This document shows positions 33,551 through 42,065 of a stretch of DNA of 64,000 nt, in pieces (the first letter of the stretch is position 1; each line of letters begins with the position of its first letter). This stretch comes from Raineyella antarctica (GTDB taxonomy: Bacteria > Actinomycetota > Actinomycetes > Propionibacteriales > Propionibacteriaceae), in assembly GCF_900092135.1 (NCBI RefSeq), contig NZ_FMYF01000002.1, positions 289,014 to 353,013 on the forward strand. The letters are read 5' to 3'. Both the position numbers and the translations under genes were made by a program. A model generated the notes under the pieces. It had not been told where the DNA came from. It was given only the letters and a program-made list of their open reading frames with translations, and did not search any database.

Positions 33551-33733
33551 GGCTCGTTCAGGGAGGACGGAACGCTGCTCGCGATCGGGCCGATGGAGAA
33601 TCCTGCGGACGGCGCCCTCGGCGTCTTCACCACCCGCGAGGCCGCCGAGAGGTTCGCCGCCACCGATCCGTTCGTCCTGGACGGCCTGGTGGAGGCATGG
33701 GAGATCACGGGGTGCCGGGAAGCCCTGCTGTGA
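33551..33733 (+). pseudogene. remnant of a YciI-like gene (5' part missing)
   Basis: This frame reads EDGTLLAIGPMENPADG, then FTTREAAERFAATDPFVLDG and ends WEITGCREALL, which is the C-terminal half of a YciI-family (dimeric alpha-beta barrel) protein. An in-frame stop at 33548 closes the frame on the left and no suitable start exists, so about the first 40 residues are absent. It is probably decaying. The lost part may have been replaced by the TetR/exporter promoter region. Confidence 0.65.
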
Positions 33734-33878
33734 CGAGGGGACCTCGGGAGGGGGTGGCCCGCACTCGGTCCACTCTCCTCGACACCATGTCTCCACGTCG
33801 GTCACCATGGCTCCGAAGCGGCCGGTGATTGGCCGACGGTGGCATGGTTGCAGGCAGGACGAGCCCGAGGGGGAGCCG

Positions 33879-34526
33879 ATGACCGACCGGACCTACGACG
33901 CCGTGATCTTCGACATGGACTCCACGCTGGTCGACTCGTTGCCGGCGATCGTGCGGGTGTGGACGCGCTTCGCGATGCGGTACGGGTTGACCGAGGAGCA
34001 GCTGCAGGGGATGTTCGGCCGCTCCACCCGCTCGGTGGTCACCCAGCTGGTCGGGACGGACCGCCGCGACGACGCGCTGGCCTGGATCGCCGAGCACGAG
34101 CTCGCCGACCAGGAGGGCGTGGTCGCGCTGCCCGGTGCCGCGGCGGCCCTGCGGGCCGTCGGGAGCCGGGGTGCGGTGGCCACCTCGGCCACCCGCGACA
34201 TGGCGGCCGCCCGGCTCGCCGCGGCAGGCCTGCCCGCGCCCGCGGTGCTGGTCACCGCCAGCGACGTGGAGCGGGCCAAGCCGGATCCGGAGATCTTCCT
34301 GCGCGCAGCCGACCGGCTCGGCGCCGACCCGCTCAGGTGCCTGGTCGCCGAGGACGCTCCCAATGGCCTGCTCGCCGCCCGGGCCGCCGGGATGGCGACG
34401 GTGGCAGTGGCCACGACGCACACGACCGCCGAGCTGGCCCCGCTCGCGGACGTGGTGGTGCCCGACCTCGGCCACCTCTCGTGGCGGCCGGCGGACGGCG
34501 GGGTGCGGGTCAGCTCGTCGCTGTAG
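33879..34526 (+). CDS. HAD-superfamily phosphatase (phosphoglycolate-phosphatase/sugar-phosphatase-like)
   Basis: A 215-residue hydrolase. Motif I is FDMDSTLVDS (residues ~9-18, nucleophile Asp), motif II the ATSAT region, motif III Lys in RAKPDPEIFL, and motif IV the acidic pair in LVAEDAPNG. A helical cap sits after motif I, as in subfamily IA. The ATG follows GAGGGGGAGCCG. Likely acts on a small phosphorylated metabolite such as a sugar phosphate. Its end overlaps the convergent UPF0145 gene by 17 bp. Confidence 0.87.
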   Translation: MTDRTYDAVIFDMDSTLVDSLPAIVRVWTRFAMRYGLTEEQLQGMFGRSTRSVVTQLVGTDRRDDALAWIAEHELADQEGVVALPGAAAALRAVGSRGAVATSATRDMAAARLAAAGLPAPAVLVTASDVERAKPDPEIFLRAADRLGADPLRCLVAEDAPNGLLAARAAGMATVAVATTHTTAELAPLADVVVPDLGHLSWRPADGGVRVSSSL

Positions 34527-35154
34527 GAGGCGGCGTGTGCTGCTGGTGGTGCACCGGCGGGTGCGTGGCACTGGCCGTGGTGGACGGCCGCGGCAGGTCG
34601 ACCGGCGAGCCGGTGAACCCCGCGCTCTCGGCGAAGCGGACCGCGGTGCCGTAGGCGATCACCTCGATCAGTTCGTCGTTCACCTGGCAGGTGTCGAACC
34701 GCATCCCGACGACCGAGTCGGCGCCGGCGTCGCGGGCCATCCGGCACATCCGGGTGACCGCCTCCTGGCGCTCGACCAGGAGCGTACGGGTCTGGATGCC
34801 GTGGTTGCCGCCGAGCTCTCGGGACCGGGCCACCACGCCCATCACGTCCCCGATCACCTGGGCGATGGTGCGGCCGGGGAAGGAGTCGGTGGTGGTCACC
34901 GGCATGCCGTGGTCGGCCCGCTGCGGCGGGGTCGGGGCAGGGGCCTCGACCGCGGGTTGCTGCGGCTGGGCGGGCTGGCCCGGGCGGGCGGGCTGCGAGG
35001 GCGGCACCGGGTACGGCGTTCCGTGCTCGGACGGCTGCGCGGTGGAGGGCTGGTGCTGGACCGTCGGGGCGGGCGGTGCCGTGGGGTGCGGGGCCGGGGG
35101 CTCCGCGGACGCGCCGGATCCGGGCGGCGTCCAGGCGGTCGGCGGGTGCGTCAT
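34510..35154 (-). CDS. UPF0145/YbjQ-like protein with proline-rich N-terminus
   Basis: A 214-residue protein. Residues ~1-80 are Pro/Gln/Ala-rich and surely disordered. From MPVTTTDSFPGRTIAQVIGDVMGVV comes a YbjQ (DUF74) domain with RMARDAGADSVVGMRFDT. The family forms pentamers with no settled function, sometimes called heavy-metal-binding. The ATG at 35154 has AGGGTGA before it; a GTG three codons upstream is possible. It lies downstream of the transglutaminase gene on the same strand. Confidence 0.8.
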   Translation of the reverse strand: MTHPPTAWTPPGSGASAEPPAPHPTAPPAPTVQHQPSTAQPSEHGTPYPVPPSQPARPGQPAQPQQPAVEAPAPTPPQRADHGMPVTTTDSFPGRTIAQVIGDVMGVVARSRELGGNHGIQTRTLLVERQEAVTRMCRMARDAGADSVVGMRFDTCQVNDELIEVIAYGTAVRFAESAGFTGSPVDLPRPSTTASATHPPVHHQQHTPPPTATS

Positions 35155-35178
35155 GGTCTTCACCCTAGTGGGCGCGGG

Positions 35179-36036
35179 TCACGAAAGGGCCGTCATCGTG
35201 ACCTTGACGTCCATCTCCGAGTCACCACCGGCGTACGTGCCGCGCAGCGGGGGCACGTCTGAGTAGTCCCGGCCGTGCCCGATCCGCACGTACGCCTCGT
35301 CGGGACGGTGCATCCCGGTCGGGTCGTACGCCAGCCAGGTCCCGCACCAGAACTCCACCCAGGAGTGGGACTCGGCCGCGACGCCGGTGCCGCGGACCGC
35401 GTCCGGACCGGCCGGGTGCAGGTAGCCGGACACGTACCGGGCCGGGATGCCCAGCCCGCGCAGTGCGCCGCAGGTGACGTGGCTGAAGTCCTGGCAGACC
35501 CCGCTGCCGCCGGCCCAGGCCTCGGCCGCGGTGGAGGTCACGGCCGTGCTGCCGGCCTGGTAGGCCAGCCGGTCGTGGACCAGTGCGCAGACGTCGAGGG
35601 CAGCGAGCCGGGGGGCCCGGTCGACCAGGCCGGCGGAGAGGTCGGCGAGCTCGGGGTGCGGCGTGGTCCGGGAGCTGTTGTCCAGGTACTCGCCCATCGA
35701 GTCCAGGACGGCCGGGCCGCGCAGGTCCGCCCAGTCCAGGTCGGTGGGGGAGATCCGGCGCTCGGTGTCCCACTCGTCGCCGTCGGGACGGGTCTCCACC
35801 AGCGACAGCGCCTGGATCTCGAGCCGGTCGTGCGGCTCATGGATCTCGAAGCAGGTCACCGGGGTGCCCCAGTAGTCGGTGTACGTGGTCCGCCACGGGG
35901 TCGGGGAGATCGTCAGCCGCGAGGTCCACACCACCTGCCGGTGGGTGGAGACCGGGGTCATCCGCGCCTCGTTGTAGGAGGCGCGCACCGGGGTGGCGTA
36001 GCGGAACGAGGTGACGTGGTCGATGCTCAGCCGCAT
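35179..36036 (-). CDS. transglutaminase-like protein of the CP-ATP-grasp/alpha-E cluster
   Basis: A 285-residue cytoplasmic protein with a bacterial transglutaminase-like N-terminal beta domain (residues ~1-90) and a catalytic core with Cys181 (GVCQDFSH), His224 (ESHSWVEF) and Asp238 (YDPT). Members can hydrolyse or form isopeptide bonds. It starts immediately after the alpha-E gene, and this trio is widely conserved. It is proposed, on comparative grounds, to take part in synthesis or processing of an unknown peptide or amide. Confidence 0.88.
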   Translation of the reverse strand: MRLSIDHVTSFRYATPVRASYNEARMTPVSTHRQVVWTSRLTISPTPWRTTYTDYWGTPVTCFEIHEPHDRLEIQALSLVETRPDGDEWDTERRISPTDLDWADLRGPAVLDSMGEYLDNSSRTTPHPELADLSAGLVDRAPRLAALDVCALVHDRLAYQAGSTAVTSTAAEAWAGGSGVCQDFSHVTCGALRGLGIPARYVSGYLHPAGPDAVRGTGVAAESHSWVEFWCGTWLAYDPTGMHRPDEAYVRIGHGRDYSDVPPLRGTYAGGDSEMDVKVTMTALS

Positions 36037-36037
36037 G

Positions 36038-36997
36038 TCAGCGTGCCTCCTCGGTCGTCCAGGACTGGGCGGTCGCCCCGGCGAAGAAGTCCTGGGAGAT
36101 CTTCGCGGTGACCTCGGCGCAGGTGCGCTGCACCCGGGCCATCTGCCCGGCCAGGTCGGCGTGCAGCTCGTCCACGGGCATGTACGCGAGCTCCTGGGTC
36201 ATCCGGCCCAGCTCGTAGCGGGCCTCGCCGGGTCGTCCGACCCCGCGGGTGGGCTCCGAGACGGCGTTCAGCGCGTCCAGGGCGCGGGTCAGTCCGTGCA
36301 TCACCGAGCGCGGGAACGAGCCGTCGCGGACCAGGAACTCCATCGCCTGGGTCGAGGCGCGCCAGCCGCGGTGGGTACGCAGGAACGCGTCGTGCGCATC
36401 GCACCCGCGCAGGGCGGCGGGCAGGGGCACCGCGCCCTCGGCGAGGGTGGTCGCGGTCACCAGCCGGGCCGTCATGTCGGCCTGCTCCAGGCTGCGGCCC
36501 AGCTGCAGGAACTGCCAGCCCTCGTCGCGCACCATCGAGCCGCGGGCCAGGCCGTAGAAGAGGGCGGACCGCTCCCGGGCCCAGTCCAGGTAACTGTGCT
36601 GGGACCGGACGGCGTGCGGGGTGACCCGCGGCAGCGCCTGCCAGGTGGTGTTCACCAGCTCCCAGACGGTGGAGGGGATCACCTCGCGGGCCCGGCGTGC
36701 GTTGTCGCGCGACTGCGCCCAGCAGTAGGCGATCGAGGACGGCTGGGAACGGTCGTACGCCAGCAGGTCGACCAGCGTCTCGTGCGCGCTGCGCCCACCC
36801 TGCTCGGCGCCGTCCAGGTCGTACGACCCGGCGGGCACCCCCATCAGGGTGAGCAGGTTGGTGCAGGCCGTGGCGGTGGGGACCACCGGCTCCTCCACGA
36901 ACAGGCGCAGCTGCACCTGCAGGATCCGCGCGGTGTCCTCGGCCCGCTCGACGTAGCGACCGATCCAGAACATCGACTCGGCGATCCGGCTCAGCAT
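36038..36997 (-). CDS. alpha-E domain protein (DUF403)
   Basis: A 319-residue all-helical protein starting MLSRIAESMFWIGRYVERAEDTARIL, the signature of the alpha-E family. Two arginine/glutamate-rich helices recur across the length (RDNARRAREVI, WDFLQ-type regions). It has no known enzymatic motif. Its start lies inside the last codons of the ATP-grasp gene (7-bp overlap), so the two are translationally coupled. It is thought to act with that enzyme. Confidence 0.9.
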   Translation of the reverse strand: MLSRIAESMFWIGRYVERAEDTARILQVQLRLFVEEPVVPTATACTNLLTLMGVPAGSYDLDGAEQGGRSAHETLVDLLAYDRSQPSSIAYCWAQSRDNARRAREVIPSTVWELVNTTWQALPRVTPHAVRSQHSYLDWARERSALFYGLARGSMVRDEGWQFLQLGRSLEQADMTARLVTATTLAEGAVPLPAALRGCDAHDAFLRTHRGWRASTQAMEFLVRDGSFPRSVMHGLTRALDALNAVSEPTRGVGRPGEARYELGRMTQELAYMPVDELHADLAGQMARVQRTCAEVTAKISQDFFAGATAQSWTTEEAR

Positions 36998-38628
36998 GCT
37001 GCGCCCTCCTGCGGCAGCACCTGCTGCTGCTGTTCGTGCTGCGGGTTGCGGGGCGGCGCCGAGGCGGGGGGACGCTGGGCCGGGGCGGGCAGCTGGGCCA
37101 GGTCCGCCGGGGCCGTCGCCTCGGGCTGCGGACCGACCTCGGTGGTCTCCGCGCCGAACCCCTCGGCCGGGTCGACCTGCAGGGAGATCTGTTCCGGGGT
37201 CCGGGCGATCACCCAGGTGTCCTTCGAGCCGCCGCCCTGGGAGGAGTTGACGATCATCTCCCCCTCCGGCAGCGCGACCCGGGTCAGGCCGCCGGGCAGC
37301 ACCCAGACGTCCTCCCCGTCGTTGACCGCGAAGGGCCGCAGGTCGACGTGCCGGGGCGCCAGCCGGTCGTTCAGGAAGGTCGGCACGGTCGACAGCTGCA
37401 CCAGCGGCTGCGCGATCCAGCCGCGCGGGTCCTGCTCGACCTTGCGGCGCAGCTCGTCCAGGGTCTCGGCGCTGGCCATCGGGCCGATCACGATGCCCTT
37501 GCCGCCGGAGCCGTCGACCGGCTTGACCACCAGCTCGTCGAGGCGGTCCATCACCTCCTCGCGCGCGGCCGGCTCGGCCAGCCGCCAGGTGTCGACGTTC
37601 TTCAGCACCGGATCCTCGTGCAGGTAGTAGCGGATCAGCGCCGGGACGTACGTGTACACCAGCTTGTCGTCGGCCACCCCGTTGCCCAGGGCGTTGCACA
37701 GCGTGACCCCGCGGGCGCGGACGGCGTTGACGATGCCGGGCACCCCGAGCAGGGAGTTTCGCCGGAAGTGCACCGGGTCGATGAAGTCGTCGTCGATCCG
37801 GCGGTAGATCACGTGCACCTGCTGCATGCCGCGGGTCGTACGCATGTAGACCTTGCCGCGCCGGCACTCGAGGTCGGAGCCCTCGACCAGTTCCACGCCC
37901 ATCGTGCGGGCCAGCAGGGTGTGCTCGAAGTAGGCGGAGTTGTAGACGCCCGGGGTCAGCACCACGACCGTCGGGTCCTCGACGCCCTCCGGCGCGGCCC
38001 GGCGCAGCGCGTGCAGCAGGTGCTGGGCGTAGTCGGCGACCGGGCGGACCCGCTGCTCGGCCATCGTCTCGGGCATCACCGAGGCCATCGACGTACGGTT
38101 CGTCATCACGTACGACACGCCGGACGGCACCCGGACGTTGTCCTCCAGGACGCGCATGTCGCCGTCCTCGGTGCGGATCAGGTCGATCCCGGCGACCTGG
38201 ATCCGGGCGCCGTTGGTCGGGTTCATCCCGTGCAGCACCCGGTGGAAGTGGGTCGAGGTGGTGATCAGCGAGCGCGGCACGACACCGTCGGCGACGACCC
38301 GCTGGTCGTTGTAGACGTCGTGCAGGAAGGCCTCCAGGGCTCGGACCCGCTGCTGAACGCCGGTGTCGACCACGTCCCACTCGTCGGCCGGGATGATCCG
38401 GGGGACTGCGTCCAGCGGGAAGGGCCGCTCGACCCCGCCGACGTCGAAGGTGACCCCGGCGGCCAGGTAGTTGTTGGAGAGCGACTCGGCGATCGCGTGC
38501 AGGTCCCCGGGGGCCATCTGGGTCAGGGTGCGTCCGAGCAGGGCGTACGGCTCGCGGATGGCTCCGGTCCGGTCCACCATCTCGTCGAACGCCGCTCCCG
38601 TCGGGTAGTCGACCAGCATGTCAGCCAT
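36991..38628 (-). CDS. circularly permuted ATP-grasp protein (DUF404/DUF407)
   Basis: A 545-residue enzyme-like protein of the CP-ATP-grasp type 1 family. It has GVERPFPLDAVPRIIPADEW near the N-terminus, then MRVLEDNVRVPSGVSYV and VVKPVDGSGGKGIV, the ATP-grasp lysine/glycine loop. These proteins are predicted to ligate an amine to a carboxylate using ATP. The C-terminal ~60 residues are Pro/Gln-rich and variable. The ATG at 38628 begins the family N-terminus; a longer frame is less likely. It heads the trio. Confidence 0.88.
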   Translation of the reverse strand: MADMLVDYPTGAAFDEMVDRTGAIREPYALLGRTLTQMAPGDLHAIAESLSNNYLAAGVTFDVGGVERPFPLDAVPRIIPADEWDVVDTGVQQRVRALEAFLHDVYNDQRVVADGVVPRSLITTSTHFHRVLHGMNPTNGARIQVAGIDLIRTEDGDMRVLEDNVRVPSGVSYVMTNRTSMASVMPETMAEQRVRPVADYAQHLLHALRRAAPEGVEDPTVVVLTPGVYNSAYFEHTLLARTMGVELVEGSDLECRRGKVYMRTTRGMQQVHVIYRRIDDDFIDPVHFRRNSLLGVPGIVNAVRARGVTLCNALGNGVADDKLVYTYVPALIRYYLHEDPVLKNVDTWRLAEPAAREEVMDRLDELVVKPVDGSGGKGIVIGPMASAETLDELRRKVEQDPRGWIAQPLVQLSTVPTFLNDRLAPRHVDLRPFAVNDGEDVWVLPGGLTRVALPEGEMIVNSSQGGGSKDTWVIARTPEQISLQVDPAEGFGAETTEVGPQPEATAPADLAQLPAPAQRPPASAPPRNPQHEQQQQVLPQEGAAC

Positions 38629-38702
38629 GCGGGCGACTCTACTGGACCCGACCCGCCTCCTCCCGTACTGATGCTCGTACGACCCGGGCCGTAGCAAGCT
38701 TG

Positions 38703-38717
38703 TAGCATGACCCGGTG
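38703..38717 (+). promoter_or_regulatory. possible leaderless promoter of lysS
   Basis: TAGCAT at 38703-38708 has the form of a -10 element and ends 6 bases before the GTG start at 38715. No ribosome site precedes that GTG, which is the pattern of a leaderless transcript. The -35 region is weak. Confidence 0.45.
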
Positions 38718-40238
38718 AGTGATGTGCAGAATGCCCCGGCCGAGCTTCCCGAACACGAGGTGTCCGAGCAGATGCAGGTGCGCCAGGATAAGCGCACCCG
38801 GCTGCTCGAGGAAGGCCGCCCCCCGTACCCGGTGTGGGTGGACCGTACGCACACGCTGGGCCAGGTCCGCGAGGGCTGGGACCACCTGGAGACCGGCGAG
38901 GAGACCCAGGACCTGGTCGGCATCGGCGGCCGGGTCGTCTTCATGCGCAACACCGGCAAGCTCTGCTTCGCCACCCTGCAGGGCGGGTTCACGCCCGGCG
39001 CGGACGCCGCCCGGCTGCAGGTGATGGTCTCCAAGGCCGAGGTCGGCGACGATGCGCTCGCCGCCTGGAAGGCCGACGTCGACCTGGGTGACTGGGTGTA
39101 CGTGCACGGCCGGGTGATCCGCTCCAAGCGCGGCGAGCTCTCGGTGATGGCCGACGGCTGGGAGATGGCCTCCAAGGCGCTGCGCCCGATGCCGAACCTG
39201 CACCACGAGCTGTCCGAGGAGACCCGGGTCCGCCAGCGGTACGCCGACCTGGTCGTCCGCCCGGAGGCGCAGACCGTGCTGCGCACCCGCGCCGCGATCA
39301 CCCGGTCCATTCGCGAGACGCTGCACGCCGACGACTACCTCGAGGTCGAGACCCCGGTGCTGCAACTGGTCCATGGCGGTGCCGCGGCCCGCCCGTTCAA
39401 CACCCACCTGAACGCCTTCGACATCGACATGAGCCTGCGGATCGCGCTGGAGCTGTACCTGAAGCGGGTGATGGTCGGTGGTGCCGAGCGCGTCTACGAA
39501 CTGGGCCGGGTCTTCCGCAACGAGGGCATCGACTCCTCGCACTCCGCGGAGTTCACCATGCTCGAGGCCTACCAGGCCTGGGGTGACCAGACCACCATCG
39601 CGGCACTGACCAAGCAGATCATCCTGGATGCGGCCGATGCGGTCGGCACCCGGCAGATCGAGACCGACAAGGGTGTCATCGACCTCGACGGCGAGTGGCG
39701 CTGGCTCGGCGTCTACCCCGGCCTGTCGGAGCGGGTCGGGGAGGAGATCACCCCGGCCACCTCGCTGGAGCGGCTGCAGGTCGTCGCCGCCTCGCACGGG
39801 ATCGAGTACGACCCGCTGTGGTCGGAGGAGAAGCTCGTGATCGAGCTGTTCGGCGAGCTGGTCGAGCCCCACCTGCTGCAGCCGACCTTCGTCTGCGACT
39901 ACCCACCGGCCGCCCAGCCGCTGGCCCGCCCCCACCGTTCCGAGCCGAACAAGATCGAGGCCTGGGACCTGATCATCGGCGGGATGGAGCGCGGCACCGG
40001 CTTCTCCGAGCTGATCGACCCGGTGATCCAGCGCGAGCGTCTGACCGCCCAGTCCCTGCGCGCCGCGGAGGGCGACGAGGAGGCCATGCAGCTCGACGAG
40101 GACTTCCTGCAGGCGCTGGAGTTCGGGGCCCCGCCGATGGGCGGCCTCGGCCTGGGCATCGACCGCCTGGTGATGCTGTTCACCAACGTCGGCATCCGCG
40201 AGACGATCCTCTTCCCGCTGCTCAAGCCGCTCGGCTGA
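38715..40238 (+). CDS. lysS: lysyl-tRNA synthetase, class II
   Basis: Charges tRNA-Lys. It has an N-terminal OB-fold anticodon-binding domain (residues ~55-160). Motif 2 is FRNEGIDSSHSAEFTMLEAY and motif 3 GLGLGIDRLVMLFTN. 507 residues is standard. The motif 1 region PVLQLVHGGAAARPFNTH is the actinobacterial style. It starts with GTG and no clear ribosome site. The first ~20 residues are acidic and could be dispensable if Met20 were used. Its 3' end overlaps the convergent epimerase gene by 17 bp. Confidence 0.95.
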   Translation: MSDVQNAPAELPEHEVSEQMQVRQDKRTRLLEEGRPPYPVWVDRTHTLGQVREGWDHLETGEETQDLVGIGGRVVFMRNTGKLCFATLQGGFTPGADAARLQVMVSKAEVGDDALAAWKADVDLGDWVYVHGRVIRSKRGELSVMADGWEMASKALRPMPNLHHELSEETRVRQRYADLVVRPEAQTVLRTRAAITRSIRETLHADDYLEVETPVLQLVHGGAAARPFNTHLNAFDIDMSLRIALELYLKRVMVGGAERVYELGRVFRNEGIDSSHSAEFTMLEAYQAWGDQTTIAALTKQIILDAADAVGTRQIETDKGVIDLDGEWRWLGVYPGLSERVGEEITPATSLERLQVVAASHGIEYDPLWSEEKLVIELFGELVEPHLLQPTFVCDYPPAAQPLARPHRSEPNKIEAWDLIIGGMERGTGFSELIDPVIQRERLTAQSLRAAEGDEEAMQLDEDFLQALEFGAPPMGGLGLGIDRLVMLFTNVGIRETILFPLLKPLG

Positions 40239-41157
40239 GTGCGGCCCGGGCGGTCCGCTCGCACACCTGGGGCCAGGGCGTCGGCGCCAGGCCGAAGTGC
40301 TGCTGGGTGGTCGCCGAGGCCATCACGAACGGCGCCGTGAACTGGAACGACATCGCCCGGATCGCCCGCAGGGCAGGCACCACGGTGGAGGCCAGCGCGA
40401 GCGTACGGTCCGGATAGGCCCGTACGTCACCGGGCTCCTTGCCCACGGCCGCGCAGGCGTCGGCCAGGGCCTGGCGCTGCGTCCGCGGCGGGTTGCTGGG
40501 GGTGTGCCAGACCCGTCCCCAGGCGGTCGGGTCCGCCGCGGCGGCCACCAGCAGCCGGGCCACGTCGTCGACGTCGGTCCAGGTGTGCGGCTGGTCGGGA
40601 TCGCCGATCACCCGGGCGGTCCGCCCGGCCAGGGCCGCCGGAAGGGCCCGCGGGACGGACGCGTTCATCCCGGCGATGTCCCCCACGTAGTCGGAGGACC
40701 GGACCTCCACCACCCGCGCCCGCCCGGCTCGATGGGCCGTGAGGGCGTCGGCCCACATCCGGGCCCGGACCTCGCCCTTGGCCTCGGCGGGCGTGTCCGG
40801 CTGCCCCTCGACCATCGGCGCGGTCGGGCGGCCGTACGGGTAGAGGTTGCTGGTGGTGGCGAGGACCGCCCCGGACCGCTCGGCCGCCTGCAGCAACGCC
40901 GCGGCGATCGGTGGCCACTCCTGCGGCCAGCGGTGGTAGTGCGGGGGATTGACGCAGTTGTACAGCGCCGCCGCGCCCCGCGCGGCCTCGGCGGTCGCGG
41001 CCGCATCGGTCGCGTCGAGCGCCAGGCGGCGGATGCCGGGGAGGGCCGGTCCGGTGCCGCTGCGGCTGGCGAGCACCACCTCCTCGCCCTCGCTGGCGAG
41101 TTCTGCTGCGACGTGGCGGCCGATCGGTCCCGCCCCGACGACCAGGTGGAATGCCAT
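40222..41157 (-). CDS. NAD-dependent epimerase/dehydratase-family protein
   Basis: A 311-residue Rossmann-fold protein beginning MAFHLVVGAGPIGRHVAAELASEG (GxGxxG). The Tyr-x-x-x-Lys catalytic pair of the extended SDR family is not evident. Instead NLYPYGRPT and RSSDYVGDIAG occur where it would be expected. A C-terminal HTWTDVDDVARLLVAAA matches epimerase-like NmrA relatives. GAAGGGGAC precedes the ATG. Two TetR-type palindromes lie upstream, but no adjacent TetR gene is present. The substrate is unknown. Confidence 0.78.
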   Translation of the reverse strand: MAFHLVVGAGPIGRHVAAELASEGEEVVLASRSGTGPALPGIRRLALDATDAAATAEAARGAAALYNCVNPPHYHRWPQEWPPIAAALLQAAERSGAVLATTSNLYPYGRPTAPMVEGQPDTPAEAKGEVRARMWADALTAHRAGRARVVEVRSSDYVGDIAGMNASVPRALPAALAGRTARVIGDPDQPHTWTDVDDVARLLVAAAADPTAWGRVWHTPSNPPRTQRQALADACAAVGKEPGDVRAYPDRTLALASTVVPALRAIRAMSFQFTAPFVMASATTQQHFGLAPTPWPQVCERTARAALSRAA

Positions 41158-41186
41158 GGATCCGTCCCCTTCGTCTCGCCTGCAAT

Positions 41187-41223
41187 AGAGAGTGCTCTCT
41201 GATCTCTTGTGTGAGCAGTGCTC
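41187..41223. promoter_or_regulatory. two palindromes upstream of the epimerase-like gene
   Basis: AGAGAGTGCTCTCT (41187-41200) and GAGCAGTGCTC (41213-41223) are inverted repeats of similar kind, 13 bp apart. They look like a double operator for a TetR- or MarR-type regulator that is not encoded next to them. Confidence 0.6.
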
Positions 41224-41303
41224 TCCTTTCAAGGGTGCAAGCCGGCGGGGTGGTCTGTCAAACGACCTTCGCGAGGAGAGGCGGGCCCGGCAGGGACGGC
41301 CGG

Positions 41304-42065
41304 CTAGGAGATCGTGCGGCGGTACGTGGCCATGGCAAGGACGTACGCGACCACCAGGATCCCGACGCACCAGGCGATGGCGACCCAGAGGTCGGTGCTG
41401 ACCGGCTGCTGGGCCAACAGGTCGCGGATCGCGTTGACGATGGCTGTCACCGGTTGGTGGTCGGCGAAGGCGCGCACCGGGCCGGGCATGGTCTCGGTGG
41501 GGACGAAGGCCGAACTGATGAACGGCAGCAGGATGAGCGGGTAGGAGAACGCGCTGGCGCCGTCCACCGACGTGGCGGAGAGGCCGGCGATGACGGCGAT
41601 CCATGTCAGGGCCAGGGTGAAGACGACCAGGATGCCGGCGACCGCGAGCCAGGCCGGCGCTCCCGCCCCGGAACGGAAGCCGATGAGGAGGGCGGCGAGG
41701 ACGACGACCACGAGCGAGACCAGGTTGGCGACCAGCGAGGTCAGCACGTGCGCCCACAGCACGGACGACCGCGCGATCGGCATGGACTGGAAGCGCTCGA
41801 AGATGCCGCTCTGCATGTCCAGGAACAGCCGGAAGGCGGTGTAGGAGATCCCCGACGCGATCGTGATCAGCAGGATGCCGGGCAGCAGGTAGTTCACGTA
41901 CGAATCGGACCCGGACTCGATCGCGCCGCCGAACACGTAGACGAACAGCAGCATGAAGGCGATCGGCATGATCGTGGTCGTGATGATGGTGTCCAGGCTG
42001 CGGGTGATGTGGCGCAGCGACCGTCCCAGCAGGACGGCGGTGTCGCCGAGGGCATGCGTGGTCAT
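41304..42065 (-). CDS. ABC-2-type permease (DrrB-like)
   Basis: A 253-residue membrane protein with six helices, typical of daunorubicin-resistance-type exporters: LFVYVFGGAIESG after helix 1, FQSMPIARSSVLWAHVL, and PFISSAFVPTETMPGPVRAFADHQPVT. It moves a hydrophobic substrate or drug with the ATPase encoded just upstream, whose stop it overlaps by 4 bp. Last gene of the PadR-controlled operon. Confidence 0.92.
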   Translation of the reverse strand: MTTHALGDTAVLLGRSLRHITRSLDTIITTTIMPIAFMLLFVYVFGGAIESGSDSYVNYLLPGILLITIASGISYTAFRLFLDMQSGIFERFQSMPIARSSVLWAHVLTSLVANLVSLVVVVLAALLIGFRSGAGAPAWLAVAGILVVFTLALTWIAVIAGLSATSVDGASAFSYPLILLPFISSAFVPTETMPGPVRAFADHQPVTAIVNAIRDLLAQQPVSTDLWVAIAWCVGILVVAYVLAMATYRRTIS

